From: an uncultured Clostridia bacterium
GTDB taxonomy: Bacteria > Bacillota > Clostridia > Oscillospirales > Acutalibacteraceae
Assembly (NCBI GenBank): GCA_944382025.1
Contig: CALWMQ010000144.1
Location: 1 to 12,390, forward strand
DNA: 12,390 bases
Reading direction: 5' to 3'
In this document: positions 7,190 through 12,390 of the stretch, one piece after another
Numbering within the stretch: the stretch's first letter is position 1
How the letters are laid out: the number at the start of each line of letters is the position of its first letter
Position numbers and translations under genes: made by a program
Notes under the pieces: model-generated
The model's database searches: none
Told to the model about the DNA's origin: nothing
What the model saw: the letters and a program-made list of their open reading frames with translations, nothing else

Positions 7190-8498
7190 GGACATTTCCT
7201 CCCAAATGCGCGAAATCCTCAAAGAAACCGGGCCAGCTTTTCCGGACGCATTCAGCGCCGGAAATTTCCACCGGGTTACGGCAGGCCAGGGCAGCCACCG
7301 CCATACTCATGACAATACGGTGGTCTCCATACCCGGGGACGCAGCCTCCTTTCAGCTGCGGGACCCCGTGGATCAGCAGTTCATCCTGGCGTTCCTCCAC
7401 CCGGGCGCCCAGCCGGTTGAGGCAGTCGGTTACAGCGGCTAATCGGTCGCTTTCTTTCAGCCGCAGCCGACCAGCGTTGTAGATCCGGGAATCCCCCAGA
7501 GCCACCGACGCGGCTACCGCCAGGACGGGTACCAGGTCTGGAATTTGAGAAGCATCAATATCCAGGCCGCGGAGAGGGGACTTCCGGCATCGGATAATTC
7601 CCCGGGACACGATCAGTTCCGCACCGAACCGGCGGAACAAAGTCAGGGCCATTTTGTCTCCTTGGGCGGAATCCCGTTTCAGTCCGGGAATGCGCACCTC
7701 GCCCCCCAGAGCGCCCATACCCAGCAGGAAAGCGGCCTGGGACCAATCCCCTTCCACCGTCAGGTTCCGGGGGATATATTGCTGGTTGCCGGGAATGTCC
7801 CAACCGCCCGGCCGGGAGTGGACGGTGATGCCCATCTGATCCAGAGCGGTGAGGGTCATTTCCACATATCCAGCGGATTCCAAGGGAGTGGTGAGGCGGA
7901 TCTGGCTGTCCTCCCCGCACAAGGGCAGGGCAAACAGCAGACCGGTAATGAACTGGCTGGACACATTGCCCTCCAGCTGATACAGGCCCCCGGTCAGGCG
8001 CCCCGACAGGGATAAAGGCAGGACGGCGTCACCCTCGGGGCAGGACAGGGACACCCCATGATGGGGGAGGCAGTCGAAGTAGGTTGTCAGAGGGCGGAAA
8101 GGGAGGCGGCCTTGGCCGGTAAACATCGCGGGGATACCCAGGGCAGCCAAAATAGGGATAAAGAAGCGGAGGGTGGAACCGCTTTCGGTACAATCAATGG
8201 TGATAGGCGGATGCGGCGATTCAGGCCGGGCGGTCAGCAGGATGTGATCCTGGTTATCCTGGGCCTGAATACCCAGGGAATCCAGGGCCCGCAAGGTTGC
8301 ACGAATATCATCGGATATGAGAGCGCTGTCATTGTCCCGCAGCCGGGAGACTTTGCAAACCGAACCGACCAGGCCAACCTGTCGTTGCTGCAGCAGGGCC
8401 AGGGCAGCGCAGATCAAAGCGCGATGGCCTGAGGATTTGGAAGGGGGAGGGGTCAATTGCCCGGCGATAAGGGAAGGGGTAATTCGGGCGGTAGTCAT
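7083..8498 (-). CDS. aroA: 5-enolpyruvylshikimate-3-phosphate synthase, with C-terminal extension
   Basis: It joins PEP to shikimate-3-phosphate. Recognisable elements: PPPSKSSGHRAL with Lys21 (PEP/S3P binding), ESGSTLRFFIPILAALG, a LPFRPL motif, NVSSQFITGLLFALP, EGDWSQAAFLL, IPDLVPVLAVAA with the catalytic Asp321, RLRLKESDR (Lys348/Glu349) and YGDHRIVMSMAVAAL. The start at 8498 is chosen because GGAAGGAA lies just upstream and the N-terminus then begins one strand before SKS; an in-frame ATG at 8537 would add 13 atypical residues. Two oddities: about 16 extra residues between AALA and SDDIRATL (residues ~35-62), and ~37 residues past the usual KSWPGFFEDFAHLGG end, read through the start of aroC. 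The protein is 471 residues versus about 425-430 usual. Confidence 0.93.
   Translation of the reverse strand: MTTARITPSLIAGQLTPPPSKSSGHRALICAALALLQQRQVGLVGSVCKVSRLRDNDSALISDDIRATLRALDSLGIQAQDNQDHILLTARPESPHPPITIDCTESGSTLRFFIPILAALGIPAMFTGQGRLPFRPLTTYFDCLPHHGVSLSCPEGDAVLPLSLSGRLTGGLYQLEGNVSSQFITGLLFALPLCGEDSQIRLTTPLESAGYVEMTLTALDQMGITVHSRPGGWDIPGNQQYIPRNLTVEGDWSQAAFLLGMGALGGEVRIPGLKRDSAQGDKMALTLFRRFGAELIVSRGIIRCRKSPLRGLDIDASQIPDLVPVLAVAASVALGDSRIYNAGRLRLKESDRLAAVTDCLNRLGARVEERQDELLIHGVPQLKGGCVPGYGDHRIVMSMAVAALACRNPVEISGAECVRKSWPGFFEDFAHLGGNVHVFGVRKRFAPVHLRRKPWPGYRLCAGRAPGRGTP
7198..7203 (-). promoter_or_regulatory. Ribosome binding site of aroC, inside aroA
   Basis: GGGAGG on - lies within the codons for the Leu-Gly-Gly that normally end EPSP synthases. 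It is 8 nt from the ATG at 7189 and fixes that start. Its position shows that the ancestral aroA stop was probably close by. Confidence 0.75.
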
Positions 8499-8519
8499 AA
8501 GAAGTTCCTTCCTTTCTAG

Positions 8520-8535
8520 GGGGATAGGCATCCCC
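8520..8535 (-). promoter_or_regulatory. Hairpin just upstream of the aroA ribosome binding site
   Basis: In the 83-nt aroB-aroA gap, GGGGAT and ATCCCC form a perfect 6-bp stem with a 4-base loop, immediately before the purine-rich aroA Shine-Dalgarno. There is no U-tract, so it is not a terminator. It could influence mRNA processing or aroA translation; this is inference. Confidence 0.4.
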
Positions 8536-8581
8536 ATGTGAAGATCATACCCTATAGTTTCAGGGCGGGGGAGGCGGAAGC

Positions 8582-9631
8582 CTACAGGAAAAAGGAATCC
8601 AGCTGGCTGATAGGGAGGGGATGAACAAAGGCACGGCCAATGTCCCGGAGGAGGACTAAATCCAGTCCGGCAGCGGAGCGTTTTTTATCCAAGGCAGCGT
8701 TGGCCAGATATTGTTCAGGTGGTACGGGGTCGTGGGTGGGAAGGCCGTATTTGGTCAACAGGGAACCGATACGGTCCGCCGTACCGGCAGGGGTCAAACC
8801 GGCCCGTTCCGCCGCCTGGGTCACCAGCATCATGCCGATGCCCACCGCCCGTCCATGGGAATACTGGTAGTTGTAGTGTTTTTCCAGGGCATGGCCCAGG
8901 GTATGGCCGAAATTCAGGAGTTTCCGAAGGCCGGATTCTCGTTCATCCGCCTCCACCACCCGGCGCTTGATGTCCACTGCCCGTCGAACCGTGTCCGCGG
9001 CGTTGAGGGAGGAGAGGGCGTCGCTGTTTTCCAGATCGGAGAAAAAGGCGGCATCCTGGATACAGGCGGCTTTGATCACTTCAGCCATGCCGTCCGCCAG
9101 GAACGCAGGAGGGAGGGTGGATAGGGTATTGATGTCGGCCACTACCAGGCGGGGCTGCCAGAAAGCGCCCACTAAATTTTTCCCTTCAGGGATATCCACC
9201 CCGGTTTTTCCTCCCACGGAGGAATCCACCTGAGCCAGGAGGGAGGTAGGCAGCTGGATAAAATCCACGCCCCTCAGCCAGGTAGCGGCGGCAAAGCCGG
9301 TGAGATCCCCGGTAACACCGCCGCCAAGAGCGGCCAGCAGATCACCCCGGGTCAGGTTTTCCGCGGCCAGCCTGGCATAGATTTCCTGAACAGTGGCCAG
9401 GCGTTTGCGTTCCTCCCCTGCCTGGAAGGTGAACAGGGAGGCGGAATAACCCGCTTTTCGAAAGCTGTCCAGAACCTGCTCGGCGTACAGGGGCGCCACA
9501 TGGGAATCCGAGACGAGCAGTACCCGATTTCCGGTATTGACCGTCCGGGCCATAGCGCCGGTTCCGGAGAGCAGGCCCTGTCCGATGACAATATCATAGG
9601 GCCGTGAGGCCTGTACATGAAGGGTTTTCAT
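8582..9631 (-). CDS. aroB: 3-dehydroquinate synthase
   Basis: It converts DAHP to 3-dehydroquinate, the second shikimate step, using NAD and a divalent metal. The 349-residue product shows the NAD-binding GGGVTGDLTGFAAATWLRG, PTSLLAQVDSSVGGKTGVD, GKNLVGAFWQP, and metal ligands Glu184 (AEVIK), His243 (NFGHTLGH) and His259 (SHGRAVG). Length is normal. The start is uncertain between 9631 and an in-frame ATG at 9640; GAGG and AAAGGA upstream (9643-9654) suit 9640 slightly better by spacing, while the family N-terminus fits MKTLHVQASRPYDI at 9631. It lies 179 bp after tyrA and 83 bp before aroA. Confidence 0.96.
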   Translation of the reverse strand: MKTLHVQASRPYDIVIGQGLLSGTGAMARTVNTGNRVLLVSDSHVAPLYAEQVLDSFRKAGYSASLFTFQAGEERKRLATVQEIYARLAAENLTRGDLLAALGGGVTGDLTGFAAATWLRGVDFIQLPTSLLAQVDSSVGGKTGVDIPEGKNLVGAFWQPRLVVADINTLSTLPPAFLADGMAEVIKAACIQDAAFFSDLENSDALSSLNAADTVRRAVDIKRRVVEADERESGLRKLLNFGHTLGHALEKHYNYQYSHGRAVGIGMMLVTQAAERAGLTPAGTADRIGSLLTKYGLPTHDPVPPEQYLANAALDKKRSAAGLDLVLLRDIGRAFVHPLPISQLDSFFL

Positions 9632-9665
9632 GAGACACATCCATCCTTTCCTCATAGGGAGACCC

Positions 9666-9730
9666 CAAAACGCCCGGCTTGGGACTGTCCGGAGGCTTGG
9701 CAGGGATTCTCAAGGGTGCCAGGCGTTTTG
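9666..9730 (-). repeat. Long-range inverted repeat in the tyrA-aroB spacer
   Basis: CAAAACGCC (9666-9674) and GGCGTTTTG (9722-9730) are perfect 9-bp complements. Between them lie smaller helices (a GGAC/GTCC pair and GGCA/TGCC), so the transcript could form a branched structure. No U-tract follows on either strand. Function unknown; a processing, stability or attenuation role is possible. Confidence 0.45.
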
Positions 9731-9742
9731 TCAGGGGAAGGC

Positions 9743-9797
9743 CATCCGGCATTTTCTGCCTGACCGCCGATGGGAAAGCCGGCGCGGCATCCGGCAT
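9743..9797. repeat. Short direct repeat in the tyrA-aroB spacer
   Basis: CATCCGGCAT occurs twice on +, at 9743-9752 and 9788-9797, 45 bp apart, just after the tyrA end. Two copies of a GC-rich decamer may be chance or a decayed repeat element. Confidence 0.35.
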
Positions 9798-9810
9798 GTC
9801 AGCCTGGAGG

Positions 9811-10650
9811 TTATTCCCCCAATCGTTCCTTGACCAGGCGGCCCCGGCGGATGACTTCAGCCACAGCCGTCTGGTTCCCGGAAGCCACTGCTTCCCGAGC
9901 TGCCTGCAGCCTGGCGATCAGGCCATCCAGCTCATCGCACAGCTTATCCTGATTCATCAGGAACAGCTGGCTCCAGAGGGTTTCGTCCACCGCCGCCACC
10001 CGGGAAACGTCCCGGTAGCTTCCGGCGGAATAACCTTTGTGATCAGGGCATTGAGGGGACTGGACATAGGCGCCGGCCAGCACATGGGGCAGCTGGCTGG
10101 TAAAAGCGATCATCCGGTCATGCTCTTCCGGATCAGTAACGGTGACTCCGGCGCACCCCAGATGGGAAGCGATTTGTCTCATCCGGCGGACCGCGGACTC
10201 CGATGTATGGGGGGTAGGGGTTAAAATATAGCTGGCTCCCCGGAATAGATTGCCTGTGGCGTTGAGAAAACCGCCCCGTTCCCGTCCCGCCATGGGATGC
10301 CCGCCAAGGAAACACAGGCTTTTTTCCCGGCACAGGGGTTCACAGGCCTCTACGATCTGCCGCTTGACCCCGCATACATCCGTGACCAGAGTACCGGGCC
10401 GCAGATACTCCCGTGTTTCCCGCAGGCAGCTAACCGCCGCTTTCGGGGGAAGGGCCAGGATCAGCAGTTCCGCCTGACCCAGGGCTTCGGGGCATGGAAT
10501 ATTCTGGACGGCGCCGGAAGCCAGGGCGGCATCCTGGGTTGCCGGATCCCGGTCATAGCCCAGGATGGTATACCCTCCATGTTTTTGCAGGGCCAAGGCC
10601 ATGGAGCCGCCGATCAGCCCGAGGCCGATAATGGCAATGGTAGTGGTCAT
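9811..10650 (-). CDS. tyrA: Prephenate dehydrogenase (TyrA family)
   Basis: It oxidatively decarboxylates prephenate to 4-hydroxyphenylpyruvate, the committed Tyr step. The 279-residue protein has an N-terminal Rossmann fold with GLGLIGGS (9-16) and an acidic Asp33 in GYDRD, which favours NAD over NADP. The catalytic-domain signatures are GGHPMAGRERGGF (His118), TSQLPHVLAGA and YRDVSRVA. There is no fused ACT domain and no fused mutase, so feedback by Tyr would need another mechanism. Whether it prefers prephenate or arogenate cannot be told. The start has AGAAAGGA about 10 nt upstream. It follows aroF by 203 bp; that spacer shows no promoter and no aromatic-rich leader ORF. Confidence 0.94.
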   Translation of the reverse strand: MTTTIAIIGLGLIGGSMALALQKHGGYTILGYDRDPATQDAALASGAVQNIPCPEALGQAELLILALPPKAAVSCLRETREYLRPGTLVTDVCGVKRQIVEACEPLCREKSLCFLGGHPMAGRERGGFLNATGNLFRGASYILTPTPHTSESAVRRMRQIASHLGCAGVTVTDPEEHDRMIAFTSQLPHVLAGAYVQSPQCPDHKGYSAGSYRDVSRVAAVDETLWSQLFLMNQDKLCDELDGLIARLQAAREAVASGNQTAVAEVIRRGRLVKERLGE

Positions 10651-10853
10651 GAAGGAGACATCCTTTCTTGGAATAACGGCATGCGGCCGGGATTGGCAGC
10701 GCTTGTCCCCGGATGAAGGAAGCGGGGAAAACGGCAGCTTTCCGGCTCAGGATTTACCCATGGAAACAGCGTCCACCCGGCCTGCCAGCGTCCCTGTGGT
10801 ACGGGGCGAGACAGGCATCCCGCTTCCGGAGAGGGAAAGAGGGAAACGGACCG

Positions 10854-11885
10854 TTAATCCTGCCGGACCGATAGTTCCTTACCGAACAGGGGGGCAATCT
10901 CCCGGATGCGGGATGCCAACTGTTCAAACTGAGCGGGCGTAAGGGATTGGGCGCCGTCGGATAGGGCGTGAGGCGGATCGTTATGAACCTCAATAATCAG
11001 TCCGTCAGCTCCCGCGGCCACGGCTGCCAGAGCCAAAGGCTCTACCAGCCAGCTGATACCGGAGGCGTGGGAAGGATCCACCACTACCGGCAGGTGGGAG
11101 AGCTTTTTCAGCAGGGGAACGGCGGCAATATCCAGTGTATTGCGGGTCATGGTTTCAAAGGTACGGATGCCCCGTTCGCAGAGGATGACCCGGGAATTCC
11201 CGGAGGCCATAATATATTCAGCGCTCATCAGCAGTTCCTCAATCGTATTGGCCAGGCCGCGTTTGAGGAGGATTGGCTTATCGCATTTGCCCAGTTCTTT
11301 GAGCAGTTCAAAGTTCTGCATATTCCGGGCGCCAACCTGGATGATATCCACGTCCTCGAACAGGACCAGGTGGGCGGGGGACATGATTTCGGTAACGATG
11401 GGCAAGCCGGTTTGTTTCCGGGCATGGCGGAGCAGTTCCAGGCCTTCGGCGCGCAGGCCCTGGAAGGCATAGGGGGACGTACGGGGCTTGAAGGCGCCGC
11501 CCCGGAGGAAACCGGCACCGGCGGTTTTTACGTCCTGGGCAACCTGAACGATCTGTTCTTCGCATTCCACCGAGCAGGGTCCGGCGATAATCCCCAGCTT
11601 TCCTCCGCCGATAGCCGAGCCGTTGCCCAGATCAATAACGGTATCATCGGGGTGGAATTTCCGGTTCGCTTTTTTATAGGGTTCCTGTACCCGTTTGACG
11701 CTCTGGACGATATCCTGGGCGCCGATGGATTCGATATCCACGGCAGCGGTGTCCCCCAGGAGGCCCAGCACCACGGAATGTTCTCCATACCAGGCGTTGA
11801 CCTTAACGCTGTTCTGTTTTTCCAGCTGACGGGAGAATTCCTCCACCTGTTTTTGGGTAACGCCGGGTTTTAACACAATAATCAT
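10854..11885 (-). CDS. aroF: DAHP synthase, type I-beta with N-terminal regulatory domain
   Basis: It condenses PEP and erythrose-4-phosphate to DAHP, the entry to the shikimate pathway. The 343-residue protein has an N-terminal ferredoxin-like domain (1 to ~65), as in the Thermotoga maritima enzyme where it mediates Phe/Tyr inhibition, then a TIM barrel. Metal ligands are visible as Cys104 (IIAGPCSVE), His273 (DPSHASG), Glu299 and Asp310, each one position from the T. maritima numbering I recall. Substrate-binding LRGGAFKPRTSPYAFQG (128-144) and LLKRG are intact. The start at 11885 has GAAAGG (11897-11902) 11 nt upstream. It is the first enzyme gene of the operon and lies directly behind the attenuator. 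Feedback inhibition plus attenuation would control flux at both enzyme and transcript level. Confidence 0.97.
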   Translation of the reverse strand: MIIVLKPGVTQKQVEEFSRQLEKQNSVKVNAWYGEHSVVLGLLGDTAAVDIESIGAQDIVQSVKRVQEPYKKANRKFHPDDTVIDLGNGSAIGGGKLGIIAGPCSVECEEQIVQVAQDVKTAGAGFLRGGAFKPRTSPYAFQGLRAEGLELLRHARKQTGLPIVTEIMSPAHLVLFEDVDIIQVGARNMQNFELLKELGKCDKPILLKRGLANTIEELLMSAEYIMASGNSRVILCERGIRTFETMTRNTLDIAAVPLLKKLSHLPVVVDPSHASGISWLVEPLALAAVAAGADGLIIEVHNDPPHALSDGAQSLTPAQFEQLASRIREIAPLFGKELSVRQD

Positions 11886-11966
11886 AGTGGATCAAGCCTT
11901 TCTTATGGTGTGGAGCGGGATGGATAGAATCAATGGCGGACGCTCTTTCCGGCCGCTGATCCGGGT

Positions 11967-11993
11967 CCCGCCGGTAGCGGCGGGAAACCCGCC
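11967..11993 (-). promoter_or_regulatory. Alternative GC hairpins between attenuator and aroF
   Basis: On + the pattern CCCGCC (11967-11972), GGCGGG (11979-11984), CCCGCC (11988-11993) lets the middle arm pair with either neighbour, with loops of 6 or 3 bases. Only read-through transcripts contain it. It could act as a second folding switch or an mRNA stabiliser; function is inferred. Confidence 0.4.
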
Positions 11994-12000
11994 GGCATAT

Positions 12001-12034
12001 AAAAAAGGCGGGGCTCATCTATGAGCGCCGCCTT
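12001..12034 (-). terminator. Attenuator terminator upstream of aroF
   Basis: On - the arms AAGGCGGCGCTCA and TGAGCCCCGCCTT form a 7-bp and a 5-bp helix separated by one C-C mismatch, with loop TAGA, followed by six T residues in all (12001-12006). It lies 116 nt before the aroF start and 24 nt after the leader stop codon. Its position between promoter and first enzyme gene marks it as a conditional terminator. Confidence 0.9.
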
Positions 12035-12087
12035 AACAACCAATTTGCCATTTTCATTTATGTTTTGGCCGCAGGCCTGCTCATAGA
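12018..12087 (-). promoter_or_regulatory. Antiterminator helix competing with the attenuator
   Basis: On - TCTATGAGC (12079-12087, leader codons 36-38) is perfectly complementary to GCTCATAGA (12018-12026). The second segment is the upper 5' arm and loop of the terminator, so the 9-bp antiterminator and the terminator cannot coexist. A ribosome stalled in codons 10-25 would leave the first segment free. One that reaches the stop codon at 12058 would sit between the two segments and favour the terminator. Confidence 0.75.
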
Positions 12088-12192
12088 GATTATTACATTG
12101 TCGGTTGCCGCGCAGCAAAAAACGCTCCAGCCCCAAAAGTAGCTGAAGGGTACAAAGCCGGTAAATCGTTTAGGCGCGTGCAACTGAGACAT
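12058..12192 (-). CDS. Aromatic-rich leader peptide of the aro operon attenuator (44 aa)
   Basis: This short ORF lies between the promoter and aroF and has no other plausible role. Codons 9-25 read RFTGFVPFSYFWGWSVF: five Phe, one Tyr and two Trp in 16 codons (10-25), extreme for chance. The remainder is unremarkable (starts MSQLHAPK, ends SMSRPAAKT). The ATG is ~50 nt after the predicted transcription start, with a modest GGGG (12200-12203) 7 nt upstream that can be partly hidden in a GGGT/ACCC hairpin. Codons 36-38 form one arm of the antiterminator. By analogy with trp and pheA leaders, scarcity of charged Phe, Tyr or Trp tRNA would stall the ribosome and allow read-through into aroF. The peptide itself probably has no function. 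Translation is not proven. Confidence 0.82.
   Translation of the reverse strand: MSQLHAPKRFTGFVPFSYFWGWSVFCCAATDNVIISMSRPAAKT
12117..12148 (-). promoter_or_regulatory. Hairpin within the aromatic codons of the leader
   Basis: On - CTTCAGC (12142-12148) pairs with GCTGGAG (12125-12131, one G-U) around a 10-base loop, followed two bases later by six T residues (12117-12122). It spans codons 15-23, the Tyr/Trp part of the leader. It may be the transcription pause hairpin that synchronises ribosome and polymerase, or a weak early terminator formed when the leader is not translated. Confidence 0.5.
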
Positions 12193-12248
12193 GGGTGAAC
12201 CCCGTTTCTTGGCAGTGTATAGAGGAGAGAAAATTGCGCTACCTTCTT

Positions 12249-12277
12249 ATAATAAAATTTTCTGAGTAATTTGTCAA
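12249..12277 (-). promoter_or_regulatory. Sigma-A promoter of the aro operon
   Basis: A perfect -35 TTGACA (12272-12277) and -10 TATTAT (12249-12254) are exactly 17 bp apart on -. Transcription would start near 12242, giving ~50 nt before the leader ATG and ~240 nt to the terminator end. This is the best promoter in the window. Confidence 0.88.
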
Positions 12278-12282
12278 CAAAT
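12269..12282. repeat. Palindrome over the -35 box of the aro promoter
   Basis: ATTTGT, two bases, ACAAAT form a perfect 6-bp dyad that covers the -35 element. A repressor could bind here. The AT-rich context makes chance plausible. Confidence 0.3.
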
Positions 12283-12327
12283 AAACTACGGAAAATTGTC
12301 ATAATTGGCGAGGATATTGTGAACATA

Positions 12328-12344
12328 TTCCCCATAGAGGGGAA
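12328..12344. repeat. Inverted repeat upstream of the aro promoter
   Basis: TTCCCC (12328-12333), ATAGA, GGGGAA (12339-12344) is a perfect 6-bp dyad about 50 bp upstream of the -35. No U-tract follows on either strand, so a protein-binding site is more likely than a terminator. The rest of 12283-12390 shows no gene. Confidence 0.35.
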
Positions 12345-12390
12345 GGATTCAGAGTTGATTTAGGATAGATTGTACGACAACAGTGGGAAC

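Noticed and set aside
10968..11873. Long open frame on + opposite aroF
   Set aside because: It is antisense to an intact DAHP synthase, has no family resemblance and no supported ribosome binding site; a shadow of codon bias.
11886..12242. T-box riboswitch upstream of aroF
   Set aside because: No conserved T-box core (TGGNACCGCG type) precedes the terminator, and the leader carries an aromatic-rich ORF instead.
12093..12335. 80-codon open frame on - across the aro promoter
   Set aside because: Its start lies upstream of the transcription start, it spans the promoter, and it is out of frame with the aromatic leader peptide.

Overview
The window looks like a chromosomal segment from a fairly GC-rich Clostridia bacterium (Firmicutes), probably near Oscillospiraceae. 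This is inferred from the protein families (XpaC, YcxB-like, a small gut-Clostridia hypothetical), Gram-positive Shine-Dalgarno sequences, sigma-A-type promoters and U-tailed terminators. No tRNA, rRNA, CRISPR array, insertion sequence or attachment site was seen.

Left part (1-4650), mixed accessory genes. It opens with the C-terminus of a hydantoinase/oxoprolinase-family gene on + whose last ~25 residues appear to have moved to another frame. Next come a YcxB-like membrane protein (+), a 77-residue conserved hypothetical (-) with a strong terminator, a divergent XpaC-family membrane protein (+), a bidirectional terminator, and a PAP2-family membrane phosphatase (-).

Right part (4746-12277), aromatic amino acid biosynthesis, all on -. 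In transcription order: promoter, leader peptide and attenuator, aroF (DAHP synthase type I-beta with an N-terminal ferredoxin-like regulatory domain), tyrA (prephenate dehydrogenase), aroB, aroA, aroC, pheA (chorismate mutase/prephenate dehydratase/ACT). Together they supply shikimate-pathway steps 1, 2, 6 and 7 plus the committed steps to Tyr and Phe. Dehydroquinase, shikimate dehydrogenase and shikimate kinase are not here and must lie elsewhere.

The main discovery is upstream of aroF. A consensus promoter drives a ~240-nt leader that encodes a 44-codon peptide with 5 Phe, 1 Tyr and 2 Trp among codons 10-25. A 9-bp antiterminator helix is mutually exclusive with a strong intrinsic terminator 5' of aroF. 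This has the architecture of ribosome-mediated transcription attenuation sensing all three aromatic amino acids at the entry to the whole pathway, instead of the T-box or TRAP control more usual in Firmicutes. pheA seems to have an extra internal promoter that would bypass this leader. A second oddity is an out-of-frame 107-bp overlap in which aroA runs ~37 residues past its usual C-terminus into aroC.
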